Positions 13,209 through 28,200 of a stretch of 64,000 nucleotides of DNA are shown here, piece by piece (the stretch's first letter is position 1; the number at the start of each line of letters is the position of its first letter). Source of the DNA: Ifrita kowaldi (taxonomy: Eukaryota > Chordata > Aves > Passeriformes > Cinclosomatidae). The DNA is taken from assembly GCA_013398055.1 (NCBI GenBank), contig VZRS01010753.1, forward strand, positions 124,001 to 188,000. Direction: 5' to 3'. The notes beneath the pieces were generated by a model. The model made no database searches. It had not been told where the DNA came from and worked only from the letters and a program-made list of their open reading frames with translations. The translations under genes and the position numbers were made by a program.

Positions 13209-16200
13209 CTGAGGGAGAAACAGAACAAAGAGTCAGGGCATCTGGAAGGTCTACAGGATGTCACTGGGGCACTCTTCCATGCCTCTGGGAGAACAAGCTG
13301 GGAAAGGCTGGAGTTGCATTTTAATCTCTTATACGTGTAGAATCCATCTGCTCTGGGACTTCAGGGAAATCTCTTGCCAGGATCAGCCTCAAACATTGCA
13401 AGTGGGGTCTCTTCCAAAGGAAGATGAGTTCTACAGGGCAAGCTGGAGAAAGCTTCAACTTTCAACCTTGAAAAACTCTAGGGTAGGCATACGCAATGTA
13501 CAATTTCAGCTAGATTCAGCTGTGACTGAGGGTCACAGGGCTTCCTAGCCATCCTCCTCCCTTTGAGCCAGTCTTCAGCTGAGAGGACTAATTGGATGGA
13601 CCTCTTGGGGCTCCTTCCAGCTGTTTCCTGAGATATATTTGTATTCTGCAAAGGGAAGGCTCAGGCTGATTGCTTTTACAACAGCTTCAACAGGAAAAAT
13701 TTGCATTAAAAACAACGTGGGGAAAAAAAAGACCTGGCATCTTAAAAGGTTTCCTCTAATTCTGGCAGGTTGATCGGTACATTCTCTGCCAGACAAGAAG
13801 AGTTCCCTGCTGTGTGTTTTCTAATGAATTGACCACTGCCCTCTAAAAAGAGATCGTGAAATGCACTGTGTAAGCATCTTCTCAATCAGCCTTGGGAGTT
13901 TTGAAGGTATCTTTACTTTTTTGCTCGTATAAAGGTAAAAGTTCATTCTACTAATTCAGACAGGCCTTGTGGGCTGAAGAACGTTTTCACATAAACAAAC
14001 TCGCCCTTTGAATCACTACAGTGTTTCTCTTACAATGGTGATTAAATGACTTGTAATAGTGATTTTAAATAAATGTATTTTAATGTGGTCTGTTGCTGCA
14101 GTTGGATCAGGTGGTATTTCAATCTGACCAGCCTTACCTCAGGCAGAGAGATCTGGATGACTCCATTCTTGTCTTTGTCCAGGAGATGGAACACTTCTGA
14201 AATGTAGAAGAGTGGGGGAAAAAAGTGGATATAAACCACAGAGTTTGGCACGCAGAGAATCACTGTCTGACAAAATGTAAAGGTCTGGCTTTTTGCCATG
14301 AGCAACTGGAAATTTAGACTGGTTCTGTAAGATAATATTACAGCTGTTCTTCTTTCTTCTTACAAATAATTTCTAAGCTGCTTCATGGGGTGGAATAGAT
14401 CTACAGCAGCAAAATGGGAGTTGGCAGCGGGACAACTCTGAAATCTGATGCGGTGGCATCTGGCATGATCCAGGGACAAACCTGTAAATCAGCTCTGAGT
14501 AAGGATTGCCAAGTGATAAATGGTCCCATTTGTCAGAGCTGGGACAATGATGGGGGCCAGAGCACTGACCATAAGTTGCTGATGACTCTAAAGCACAAGA
14601 GAATGGTGTGTTATGGAAACATGCCCCCTACTCCCCATGGTCATTCAGACAGAAAGGCTTTTGCCATTTCTCTGCTGCTTTCTCCAACAGACACAATTTT
14701 GCTGGCACCCTGACCTTCCCATGCAATTTGCTATGTTCACAGCTAAAAGACACCAAATACCTAAGGCAACCCCAAAGTTTTCAGGAATTTTCCTTGGCCA
14801 CTCACTGAACAGCGTCTCCAGGCGGATCATGCAGGCCACAAAGCCATCGAAGTCGATGGTCAGCTTGGTGCTGCAGGCATAGCGGCTGACGATGCTGTGC
14901 TGCACCTCATCGTTGAGCCTGAAACCTGAGGGCCAGGAGAGCGTGGAAGTCACTGACACAGCAGGCTAATATGCTGCCTTGGATGTGACTTATCCATGGA
15001 CTGCTGCAGGTTGAAGGACAGGACTATTCCTCCCAGAAGGTCTGTTGGACTCCCACACCCACCTCTGTGGGTCCTTTCCAAAGCCCATTGTGCTGCGTGA
15101 AGGGAGGCACAGAGTTCCCCCACAGCATTTTGTCAGACTGCATATTTCACATTGTTTCACGGCATAACCAGTCCTATGTTCCCCAGATAAACCCCTAATT
15201 AGCGAGTCTTGGCACTGCAGCTGAATAGCAGTGATTGCAGCAGAGCCAATTGCTCACATAACACATTGGGCTCTATTCAGGCCCATATTCGTGCTATTTC
15301 TATCTCTGGATCATTCACATAAAATCCACTGAGCACAAGACAAATCAAAAAAGCAGTGCTCCTCTAGATGCCCCTTAGCTGGCAAGCTCTGGTCTAAAAG
15401 TGAACACATCAGAGAGGGCATCGTTGGGGCATGCCTTGATCAGGCTTGCACCTTCTCTAGAGGAGAGAAAGGTGGTGGGAGGAAATGAAGGAAAAAGAGG
15501 GTTTGGGCATAGCTCTGAAAGAGGACAATTAGATTAGGAAATAATGAGGCCAAAAATAGAGCAAGTAATAATCAGATGGATAAGCAATGGTCACAGCATG
15601 GACAAAAGTACCAGTGGTTCATAATGCAGAACAGAGGATGGGGTTTGATGTATGTAACAGCAAAAGGATGTAGCAGTGTGTGACTGTCAGGAAGGGAGAA
15701 TGGCACTGGCAATGCTGTGATCTAGGTGACAGGAGAGAGGAAAAGCCATTAAAATGCTCCACTGCTCTCCCAGTGTTTGGTGATCCGATGGTGTCCCCAA
15801 GCAAAACACTCACCTGCCTCTCTGAGGGCATTTCGCATCTCGTGGGAGTCGATGGTACCAGAGTAGTCACTGTCCACTTTCTTGTAGATTGCCTGTGGCA
15901 GAGGGGAAGGAGGGAATGGCAGAGGGCACTTCAGCCTGTGCCCCTGCAGCAATGCCATGGGCACAGGGAGGCAGGCTGGGCTTGCACAGCTGCCTCACAG
16001 CAGCCATGAAAACGTGGTAACACAGGTCTCATCAGGAGCTACAAGCCAGAAGGAGCTACTCAGAGGGCTCCTCTAGGCTTTAACCTTGGTTTGCTAGCCC
16101 ACCCTGCAGCCCATGCCCTGCCATGCTCCCTGCTCGTGAGGCTAATCAGTGCCAGGACAATCATTCCTACCTCTGCCATGGTCACATTGTCACTGCTGTG

Positions 16201-19200
16201 CCCACTGATGGCTGGGACACAGACTGCCCCTACCAGCACACACTCCTACTCTTTGAAACATTAATGAACAAGGGAAATATTTCAAGCAGCTGCTGGCAAG
16301 TCAGGCAGAGTGGGAAACACATTCCCATGGGCTGGCAGCTTGCCTGACTTCTTATTACATGGTGGCAGACAGGCCATAGAGGAAAATATCCTATCATTTG
16401 GCAAACGCTGCAACAGACCAAGTCCATCTTGCTTAATATTTCAGACAAGATGACAGATGCTTCCTACTGCCAGCAGGTTTGTTATCCAGCATTAGAAGCC
16501 ACCCAGACCTACAATTAATAATGGATTTGGGTCTCAGGGCTTGCTTTTCTGACCAGCTGGGTCTTCATGAGCCCAACATTTCTTCATGGAACTCCGGGGC
16601 AGATGCTCTGCGCTGAACAACATCAAGTAAGGTGGCAGCAGGCTTGCCTGGAAGGGATGGGGTCACACCAAGAAGGTCCGAGTCTGACCTTCCTTTAGAC
16701 TGCTTGACTCTGGGTGAACTTCTTGGGACATTAAATCCTCTGCCAGAAAAATAATTCAGCACTTCTACAAGATTTCAAAAATACAAAGCTAGTTTTTGGT
16801 AGGTCCTAAAAATATGTTTCTTGTGTTTGCTTATGCTCAGCCAGCAATGCAACATATTGCAACAGCCGAGATATGAGCTTTATATGAGCTTTAGTAGAGC
16901 AGGCAGCAGAGAGAGCTGTCTTTGCCAACAATCAAAGAGAGTTAATCTGTCTTTCCATAAGGTATTGCAAATTATGAAGAGTGATGGGGACAAGGTGAAA
17001 GAGGATTTGCTTGTGCCCTGTTGAGTGAGAGGTGTTTCAGAGCCCTGGAACAAACTCCAGCTCCAAGAAGGAAGGCTTCCAAGTATATCTGCCTGTGAGG
17101 GTTTAACTCTATCTCAGTTCTGGATCTGTACTTCAGAGATGAGAGGGGAGGGAAGGGATAGAGTCAGAAATGTTATGTTACCAAATACTTCTGAATCTTC
17201 ATCCAAAGTGTCTTGAATTCTATGAGTCCCAAGGTGCCAGTCCCATCGGTCTGGGCCGTGTTAAGGTGTGGTTCAAAAATCAGGATTCCTTTATCCCTAA
17301 CAAAACTGGAGAGCAATCAGTTCTGATAAAAACAAATCACCCATCACAGCATCACCTTAATGCCAGTTTAGTTCTCATTTGTAATGCATCTCCATCTCCC
17401 ACAGACATGCCCACAGCTTTACATTTGCTTGGCTAAAGGCACGCCAAGAATTTCTAGGCTATCCTCACTCCCAAGGAATGATATATGGGATTGCTAAATA
17501 TATATGCATGATTAAAACCACTCACATTTTGTACACTTAACAGTAGATTAGAGTCCTTAGGGGGAAAAGGGCCTGGCCTTGCAGCAGACAATTGTTAGAA
17601 ACCAGAGGCAGGAACTGCAAGTGGAGACTCAGTAGCAGTCTACAGAGTCTTCTCCCATGTCCTTCAGGGCCTTGAACATCCCTTCCAGTGGAAAACTATG
17701 CAGAAACAGGGATTTGGACGCCATGACATTGTACTTACTGAGTTATCCCATTAGGCTTGGGAGCCTGGGGAGTGTAGGGCGATGGCATCACTTCTCCTAA
17801 CAGCCAGTAATCCACAAGATCCACAGTGAATCCCTGCTGGCCTCAATAGGCCATGCCATGACACCAACACCAGCGAGATCCTGGCAGCATGGCTCTTCAC
17901 CCTCCCAGCACAAAGGAGCACTGGGCAGAGGTGCTGACCTCTCCTTTTCCTTTGGCTACTCAAACCTGGGCAGAGGTGTTGACCTCTCCTTTTCCCTTGG
18001 TTACTTAAACCTTATAAGCTCCCAAGTGTCCTCCCAGCTATGCAGAAGAGAGGCAGGCACAGCCTGTACTTGTAGCCTTCCCCCTGGGAACAGGCTCAGC
18101 CTGTCCCTGCTGCTGTGAGCTCGGTGCTCTGTAAGCAGGACCTGATTCAGAGACAGCAGCTGAGGATGTGCTTAAAACCTGCATCCTGCCAAGCATGCTG
18201 TGTATGCACCTGGAACTGCACAGGTGCAGCCAGGCAGAAAGGCCCTGCTTCTTCTCCCCACTATATTTAGGAAAATGTTTAAGCAATGAGAGATGCAGAG
18301 CAGGTGAGAGAAGCAGCTGATGATTAAATGGTTCAGGTTTCTGCCACCTTGAGCTGATAGAGACGCTCGGCTGAATTTTTTGCCCCCCAGCCATGTGCCT
18401 GGAAAATTGAAGTGTAAACTTAGCTCAGCTTGTCAAGAAGTTTTGCAAAAGAGATCCAGAAATTTTAAAGGTGACAAAATGTTATTCAAAGGATACATCT
18501 AAAAGGCTGATCATCTCCCTGCAAGTGTTAATGTTGAATCCATCACTTTTAACATCCTTTCCTATACAAAAAGGAAATACAAAAGTCCAAGTCAGAAATA
18601 CTTTAAGACAAATATTTTTCTGCAGACAAGGCTGGAGATATCAACCACCTTAAAACCTTGGTAGCAAAGTAAATGCTCTGCCATTTCTTCCACTGTGTCC
18701 TTTCAGTTGATCCATACAGCTTTTTTTTTCACAGTGGGAGGGGATGTTATTGGTTTTGGTGCTGATAAGCCTCTATCTGTCCACAGAATTCATGCAGCAG
18801 CATAATAATACTGCCCATGGTGGTCCTCCCAGAAAAGTACATGGAATGTTGTGCCTCTGCAGAACATCTGCTGGCAGCATTTGGAAGAGAAGCACCAGGT
18901 AGTATTTCCACCCCACCCCATATTCAGAGGTTCAACAAGCCAGGAGAAACTCATTTGGGACCAGACACAAACTAAGTTTTTCATCAGCCTTAGCTGACAG
19001 AGCTGGGTTTTGTTAGCATAGATCCCATTCTCAGCTCCATCCAATGGGAAGTACACGATGTCACTTACTCTTTGCCAAAACTCGGTTTAGGATCCTTTGA
19101 AGTTCAGTTGCATTCACTTCACAGTCCTGGACGGAAAACAAAACATACTTTAGGTGTTAACACAAAAATTATTTGAAACAAGCTATATTAATTTGCTGTC

Positions 19201-22200
19201 AGACATTCAGAGACTATTCCCCTTCCAAATCTAAGGCAAGTAAACCCTTAATTTTTTTGTAACCCTTCACATTTGTCTTCAGATATCACAAGGAGAAGAT
19301 CTTCAAAACCATATTTCCTAGACATTCAGCTGGGAAATAAGTGGTTTGTTAGGTGCTATGGTGACGTGACCCAGTAAATGGCAACTTTTTAAAAGGTTTG
19401 ACTGAATAAAAAGGTTCAGGAGAACATCTGGGATTTTCAAGGCTTATGGAAACAACAACCAAACAATTCTAAAATTGCTCTCTCAAAACTCAGAAAGGTC
19501 TTCCTAACTAAAAAGATGTTTTCCCTCTCCAATGGCAGTGGCTACCTGTTCATTAAGAGGAAATCGAACGTGACAGCCACAGGCTAACACAGCAGGGCTT
19601 TGTAGATACTGTGTTTCAAATACATTAAGTAGAGAAAAAGCCCAGCCAACAGTTTTCCAATTCCTGGGGCTAAACAAAAAGGAAGGAATTGGCCAGCCAA
19701 GCAATTGTCAGAATTATACGATAACTCCACAGGTAATTTATTTCACCATGGGATAATATTTTCACAGTCCTCACTCCTATCACCCCTATTTTCAAAGTTA
19801 TTCCCTGCCTTGCCTTACCAAGGGAAAAAAAAAAATCACATTTTGCACCAATAAGAGGAACAATGTAGAAAATCTTCTCTATTGTAAAATAAATTGAACT
19901 GAAGCTGTGAGTTAATAAAAGGAGAGAAATACTTGGTTTTTTTGAACAGACAGTAAAAGGAATCAGCAAGTCAAATATTTGTATAATCATAACAAGAGGT
20001 CTTGGTCTTTTTTGTTCACTTTAATCCACTTACCTCTCCAGAGAGCTTTTGGAACAGAGTCTTGAACTCATCATCTATATCTTTGTTATCGACATGAGGC
20101 TGGAGGAAAGGGATGTCCAAGAGTGTGGTTAACAAGGTGGCTCTAGAAAGTGAGCTTTAGAGAGTGGATATTATAAAGATGCTTTACAGGGGCGTATTTA
20201 CATCAACAGAAAATGAGCACTTGCTCTGCAGCAATGGCAAAACAGAGGCACTACTTAAGTCATGATCAGCCAGGGGCTGGCTTAGTTTGGGAGCAAATAC
20301 TTCTTAAGGCTGATGAGAAAGTTTTCTTCTGTTACCAAGACAGTTTTAGAAAACAGCCACGGTGAAAGTGCTGCTGCACATGGCCAGAGCAATTCAGCAG
20401 CTCCCTGGAAGCCTTTTGCAGCTTTTCTCAGGCTTCAGGAAAACCATTTGTTTGTATGGAAATGTGCCCTCTCCACCTTCTCCTACCCATGCTGGAGGTA
20501 AGGACAATCAAATGTGTTCCAGCTCAGTCTACGAGGGTGAGGTTTCTGTGCCACGTGGCCCAGGTACGTGAAAATGAACATGAAACTAAGGCATGGATAT
20601 ATGTAAAAAATCTCCATGAGCAAAAAATACTTCTCCTCAGCACAAAAACATTCTGTAATCCCAGCTAATAAAATAAAGAAGAAATAAAAATCTTGCCCCT
20701 GTTTTACTCCCACATTATGAAGGAAAACTCTGCCCAGTTAGGGCATCTAACCTCGTATGGTTTTGCAGACACCTCATCACTCATCATCCTAAAGAAAAAA
20801 AGAAAAAAATTAAGCAACCAGAAATTATGAGTCTACTTTCAAGTCTTGCCTTTAAAATAATTAGCAAAAAAAAAAAAAAAAAGCTGTTTAACTATAAGGT
20901 GTTAACAAAAGCACAGAATAAGCCCCCAGATTTCCTGCTTCCCATGCTCCCCATCCCACCTCTGCCTGCCCCAACACTTTGAAGGTATTTCCCATGGGAA
21001 ATCCAGCCTTGCTGTTATCGTCTTCCATCCAGATTCCTGTTTTTTCATCCAATGGCTGCTATTGATACAACCCTTTTTAAAACCATCTCATCATCATCAT
21101 GCTCTCAAATCCTGCACTCTTTAATTGTGGGAACTTCTCCTTCACAGAGCTGAGGGATCTTAGTGGACAGCTGAGTGGATCTGAGTGCTTAGTGGACAGC
21201 TCTGAAGAGCCATGACTCTGCCATGGATGTGTGGCCACCCTGGCAGAACGTGGAAGAAAAAGGGTTGTGGAAATGGGCCTGTTTTGCTGGTTAAGACAAA
21301 AGATCAAGCCCAGGGTGCAACACCTGACCTTCTCCTTTGCGTGCCTCCCTGGCAGAGTGGGCAGGGTTCAGGGAAGATACTCACTGTGATTTAACCTGTT
21401 TCTCAGCAAAAACTCGCAGGCAGAACTCCCCGTTCTTGTAGGGCTCAAAGGTGGAGGGCACAATGAGATATTGTCCCCGGGGCAGCGTCATGCGGCTGGA
21501 GACCTCGCGCAGGTTCACGTAGGGGTCAGTCCGGGCCGCTGGCTGGTGCCTTGCAAAGAAAGCACGGCCTGCATGCACATCTGTGCTGTCTTCCAGCTGT
21601 GGGGAATGTGTTTTTGTTAGAAACCCTTTGGCACTTCCCTGGTAAGCCAGCCACCCGATTTCGATTTCAGTGCTTCAAAGCCACCTCAAGCTTTTCTTCG
21701 CATAAAAGAATAAATCCGTCAGGGACGGCACAAAAGAAAACCACCAGGGTTCTGTCATGGGAAACAGGCAGATAATTAGAAGGGGCAAGAATCTTCCTCT
21801 ATAAAGATTATCTTTTCACATGGCTCTTTACGCTTATAGCCATAAAATAAATATCATAATGTGTGTTCATATCTGATCAAATTACTACACTGTAAATTAT
21901 CCGTGCACTGAGCATTTTTTTGCTTTCATGGGCTGCTTGAGGACAAATTTAATTTTCAGAATATTTTTCAGCAATTTATGGTATGGAATAAATCTCCTAA
22001 TTGCACAGGAATTGTAGTCTCTGGTTTCTTTAAACAGACAGAAAAGAATAGGAAATAGGACAAAGCGGTAGTCACAAGGGTGAGACTTTTGGGGCCCCAT
22101 TAGGTGATTTACCCAACTTCTATTAGTAATATTAGCGGGATTAATTTGGATTTTGTGGAAAACGGTACTTAAATTCTCCCTAATACTAATATACTCTTTA

Positions 22201-25200
22201 GGAAGCTAAACATTGCACAGTTCAGAAAATAAAACACTGACATAAAAGCAACAGTGGTTTAAGAACAACATCCCTGCCATAAAACTCCTATTCATGACTT
22301 TTGCTCCACAAAGATGTCTTTCAAAAAGTGTGATTCAGTGTCACACAAAAAGTGCTATGTGGCTGATGCAGGATGGGAAGCATTGCTTAGGGATAAGGTT
22401 TCTGTCTGTGTAAGAACAGAGCACACAAAGATCTTACCAAACATTGTATAATCATTCAGTTTTTCTGTTGTAAAATGTAGGAAAATATGGGGGTTTTCCT
22501 CTTTTGTTCTGAGATAAGATTGAATTTGGTATTTATTCAACAGCCCCATCCTTTCCCCTCACTCAATATTAAGCTGAGTGGAACTGCAAAGGTTAAGAAG
22601 ACAGATCCAAATCTTCTCCAGTATATAAAGTTCATTTTCCCTTTGCATTTGCAAGGCTGCTAAAAGAACACAGTTAATTGCTACATGGCCACACATTCAT
22701 TTACTGAGAGAGAAAAAAGGGCTGAAAAGCCAAGGAAAAATTGGCAGCATAGGCTGCTGGACCTCAGTAATGAGTATAGGCTATTCCTACTGCCAGACAC
22801 CCCTGGGGTCTCTTTCTTCAGCAATGAAAAGTCTCTTTGCCTCAGTATTGACATCTGGGGGGATTAGGGAAGGTTGAGCAGGGCTTGTTCATTACCAGGA
22901 GCCCCAGCTCAGAACTGCAAAAGGAACGGATCCACAGAGCTTGGCATTTCTTCTAAACAATATTAGCCACATTTTCTCAGTTTTAGAGTACAGAGATCCT
23001 GCTCTGCCTTCACCTGAACTAAACAAATTCTGACCTCAGTTGTACAAACTTCCTGGAAGCCAAATTTCAACAAGTATAAATGAGATCAAGACTGGGAGTC
23101 AGACATCTGTAATAAATCCTTGTGCCCCAGTCCCTTGAAAATGGTTATTCAGAACTTGAGATATTGGTCCTGTGATTCAAGGGCAAAGCTCTCCAGAAGA
23201 GATATCATTAGTAAGGAAGAAGTCTTCCTGGCAGCTAAATTCTCCAGTGCAAGAGGAGGTGCCCATGTGGAGGCTGGAAGTCTTCAGCAGAGACTACATA
23301 CCTCTTGAGGAATCTGAAAGGAAGGGAAAGAGACAATGTTAAAGGGCTGCTATATACCTGCACCTACCAGTAGGGAAAAAAATTCAGATAAAGCCTCTTT
23401 TAGACACTTTTTAAAAAATTTTCATTTACAACCACATATAAGTATTGGATACCCATGAAACTCTGTCTTGTCCTAGAGCTGTTTCAAAAGAAAAACTGAA
23501 TCTTCATCCAGAGAAATCGATATCACATTTAATTGCTTTTCTCCTGATGTGGTGTTGTGAATGATACTGTTGGTTGGAAATATTTGAGTAAGACTTTAAA
23601 TGCTCAGTCAGGAAAGTCAACAAGTTAGCCCCACTTTGCTAACCAAAACCAGAGAGTTTATTGCAGCAGACATAAAATCCACTATTCTACTGCTACTGAA
23701 TATGATGAAAATATAAGGTTACTGTCACTAGCAGTCAGCCTGGGGATGATGAGATTGTTGTGAGGCAACTATAACAAGTAGCAAGTTTCAAGATTTGGCC
23801 CTTCCTAAATTAACCGAATTGCTACGTTAACTTGTACCTCCAAATATAAGGCAAATTTTCAACTCAAAAGCAATGAGTTGTCTTGAGAGCACGGATTCCA
23901 GTGAGAGCCAAAGAGATTGTCCTCCCAAGTCCCAAAAGAGCTTTTAAAAATATTACCCATGCAACGTTTCTGGAGCCTGAGTGGCCCCTTGAGACCGCAG
24001 GTGTTATTCCCTATAAGCAGCATACTGGAAGGCCAGGAGCTGGGTGATGGACACACAGATGTTGTCAGCAGGCAGCTACATGGCTTACAAAAGCTCTGCA
24101 GGGCAGGTGGACAGACATGAATACTCGTCTTTTCACCTTCTCCTGCAGAGAGATCTCCCTAAGGTCATCATCTCTGCCATACTAACTGGAGCTCCCCAGC
24201 CACAGCATCAGCTGTGATGAAGTAAACCTACAATGGTGCACGATCCAAGGAGCTGGGATCATAGCTGGGTGCCTACCTGAGTGGACTTAGCAGCCAGGTT
24301 TTTCCAAAAAATCTACATCTTAAGAGTCACTTAAGCGACTTAAGAGTCACCAAGTCTACCCTGCCGTGGGTAAGGCCAGAGACGATGCAGATGAGACAGA
24401 ACACATTTATAACACAAAAGTTTCTCCACTGTGGTACTCAGTGATGGGAACAGACAGAAATCCATAATGCACAAATTTGGGATGCTGATAGGTGAGGGTG
24501 CCAGGCACCACCGAGAAGGCAGCTCAGAAACGTGCTCAGTGAGAGCCATGTGTGCATTTAGGCACTTGGGCACTAGGGAAAACCTTCCCTGATTTCAAGC
24601 CATCCCACACAGGATCTATTAACAAAAGTCAGCCATTCCCATCTGCTCCCACCTGTGCTGCCTAATGATCTTCATCCAGTGGAGTCTATGCAACATTTAA
24701 TTGCTTTTCTCCACATATGATATTGGTAATGAAGATACTGGTTGGAAATTTTTACATTTGCTTCTCTCCCCTCACACCACGGAAATGAGAGGTTACACTG
24801 CAGGTTTTTTCCCTATATTATATTTTTTGCAACACTGGGAAAATCAGCATAAACAAAACCCCAAATTTACTGAACCAGAACAGGAGCATATGGCAGACAA
24901 TGGATCAAAAAAAGTTTGAAATGCAAGGGACAAATAATAATAAAAAAGAAAGTGACTACTGAGGACTAATGATAGGCTGTAATCAGAAACACTTATCTGG
25001 AATTGCCAGGCACCCCGAGCCCGCCCCAATTCAGATTTTGTAAGAGAAGATTCTCAATGAGACTGTTGCTAAATTACTGGCTTGATAATTTACACTGCCA
25101 ATTTACACTGTTGAAGTGGGACAAAAACTGAGTCTCAATTTATCTGAGTCTTCCCATATTATGGGGGTCAGGAAGAAATGAGAGAAGTAATTGAATCATT

Positions 25201-28200
25201 TTGCAAAATCCAGTTCTTATTGAAGTGTAGTGCTGCATGTCAAGATGTAGCACACTGCTAATTTTTTTCCAGCTTAACAGGACAAGGAATACAGCTTTTA
25301 AAATCAGGAACAAACTTTACCTGATAGAGTGTTCCTTTAAAATCAGGAACAAACTTTACCTGATAGAGTGAATAGCCAATACTAAGCAGCCCTTCTCCCA
25401 TTCTCTTCTGCCTCCTGCGGTTCTTCTGCATCAAGCCCACCAGAATAGTACAGCATGGCTCGTTCAAACTCCCTTCATGGTCATCATCAGGTTCATCCAA
25501 CCGGATTTTAAACTGGGGATTGGTCCAGTATGTTGCTAAGAATTCCCAACGGGAGACAGAAATGAGGAGACTTTGTTGGCGTTGCAGCCAAGATGGCTGT
25601 CACTAGACCTACAGAGAGTGTCTCTGTGGAAGGACTTCTGCCTGGGGTTTTTCCAGTTCTTTCCATCGAGTTATATGGGTTTATGTTTTCACAGCCATGC
25701 TGAGTATCAATTGGAGCCATGGGAAATCAAAGCACCAGGGTATTTCATGGGCACTAATGACTGATATTGTTAATTCCAGCCAGACATTTAATCCCAGGCA
25801 ATGTCCTTGGCTGAGGCTGTTATTGTTGCAAGAGGACCAAATGCCAGACAGCTTCTCCAGAGTTCTAACCTGAAAATGAATTGGAAATAACAGTGCCACT
25901 GAACTGTGACACTTTCCTGGCCTACCCAGCCCTTCAGAGGATTACTCCAGCCAGTAGCAAAAGGCATGTAAGCAGGAAAAGCAGACAGAGAAAAATATAT
26001 ATTTAATATTGTCATGAATTAACTGCTTGGTGGGCAGGTCCCCCATGAGGAAATAAGTGTGAATTAGATCTTCATTTAAACTCCCAGGCTTTTGCTTGCT
26101 GTCTAAACCCCACAGATATTGTTGCACCTCCAAGCTCTTCCTTCCCTCCAAAGCCCCCTCCAGTTCACAAGCACTTATTTTTGAATGTTTAGTTTGGGAT
26201 TTCACCAAAGGCCCATTTGGTTGGGTCCTTACCTTGGTAGTTCTGGCAGCCCCCAGCAGTCGAACCCCGTCTCCACTGTCCATTAAACAGAGTCAGGTCC
26301 CATTTGTTGACCTCGTTGCTCGAGAGTGTGTCAGGAGTCAAGTTGCAGATCTCAAGGCGGCTAAACTGCCTTTGGAAATCCGAAAATGCCATCCTGGCAC
26401 ACAAAAAGACCTGGTTAGTCCATCAACCTGCGACAGAGGTGGCTGCAGTTGGACACCTCTCCCAACAGGGCAGCACACGTTGGTACTACAGAGCTGCCCA
26501 AAGCTGCATTTAATTAAATTCTGAAACATGGAACTGGCTTTTGGGAAACAAAACTGCCCAATGCCTGAATGAGCTGCATCTTCTGGAGACAGTCTTTGTC
26601 AAAGGCCGTTACACATTATGGGCTCAGTCAAACCATTTTCTGTCATCCCCAGCTCTGGGCAATCCCTCATGGATCGTACTTCATAAGCAAATTCACTGGA
26701 ACTGGTGAAACAATATGTGCAGGGAGATTCCATTTAAAGGGAGCAAGAGCTGGCCCTTGTGAAAGCATCGCTCTGTAGGAAAACAGTCTGAGTCTGGTGT
26801 TTTGCTTCAGTCCTGTCGCTGATGTTTGTTTTTACCATTCCTGGTGGGTTTACATGAGTGACAGACCTTGATTGCTTCATGCTGCAAGCAGAGGTCTGCT
26901 CTCATTTCCCAGTGCCTGATGGCCCATGCAGCTGATTGCACTGGAGGATGGTGGCCGTTTATCTTTCCAGGCTAGGACAGAGTGACATCGGTTCAGCACT
27001 GATCCATATATAATCAGATCAGGGTTAGGACAGGCTTTCTATTAGGTCTGAGTAAACACACTCTTCCCAAGCTGGTAATCTGAACTTTTTCATTAGTGTG
27101 TAGCATTTTAGGCAAAAAAGCAAACCTCAAAATGTAGAGCAGCTGAGGTTCATTCTTGCCACCTCATTAATTTTATTACCATCTGGTCTCTATATTTTGG
27201 ATAAGCGCCGAGTTATGCAAGCTCTAATAAAAGGTAATATTTGAATAGCAAGGGAGATAAATAAGAGACTAACAATGCATGCATGCCATTATTAACCCCC
27301 TTGGTGCTGGCAGTTTTTCTCCACCCAGCTGAAAGAATTGCTTAAGGCACATAAAATGTCCAAAAGAGTAAGCTAAATGAACAATTCTCACCAAAACTCG
27401 CCATCATCTACTTGCTTATCCAGAGCCTGTTTTTGTTTGGGATCAACATAATTCCATTCAGGAGCACTGCAGGCAAAGCACAAAAGCACACTGTTCAGCT
27501 GTTGCATTTTACTCTACAATGAGATCTGAGTTAGATTCTATCACAGGCTGATAAAGGAGTATACATTTCTCCAACAAATAGACCTTGTGCCCCTCCAAAT
27601 GACAGCACACCCTGCAAACTGACTATGCTGGGCTGGAATCAGACTGCTACCGTATTTGCAACAAATAAGCTTTGAATTGAATCTCCCCTGCCAGGTGCCA
27701 GAAGGTACAAACAGACTGGCTGGATTAGGAAATTTGCAGCCTGAAAGTCAGTCAGAGCTTCTCCATTTTAAGATCTATTGGGGTGCCTGATATCCTCCCT
27801 AGGGAAATGATGTAACCTCCATTGTTGGGGGTCATGAAAGAATAGGAAAGCAAAAATGTGGAATCAGAAAATTTACTGCAGAAAACAGCATCGCTCCCTT
27901 GCCATTCTGCTATTAATGTGCTCAGGAGGGATTCTGCTCTGATCTGCTCCCACGTGACAATGCAGTGCTGCACCTGCCTCAGCAAGGCTGTCCCAGGGCA
28001 AAACAGGTGTGACAAAACCAGGATATGGCATGTGAGTGTGCCTGAGGCACCTTACCTTGGGGCTGAGCAAAGCAGGTCTGATAAAAGTAAAAGTAATTGT
28101 AACGTTGTCTTTATTTTCTTTCCTTAATTATGATACATCAGCACCCAGGCCGCAGTCAGTCAGGACAGGAAACTGAAAATCTCAGAGTATTGCATGAAAA

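Noticed and set aside
13583..13622. CR1-like string (ggactaattggatggacctcttggggctccttccag)
   Set aside because: Resembles the region before the CR1 tail, but it is about 40 bases long with no terminal repeat; too weak to annotate.
16565..16762. Sense-strand 65-codon frame in CAPN8 intron 17 as an extra exon
   Set aside because: Exons 17 and 18 already join in phase with the family structure, and no matching acceptor and donor pair or homology was seen.
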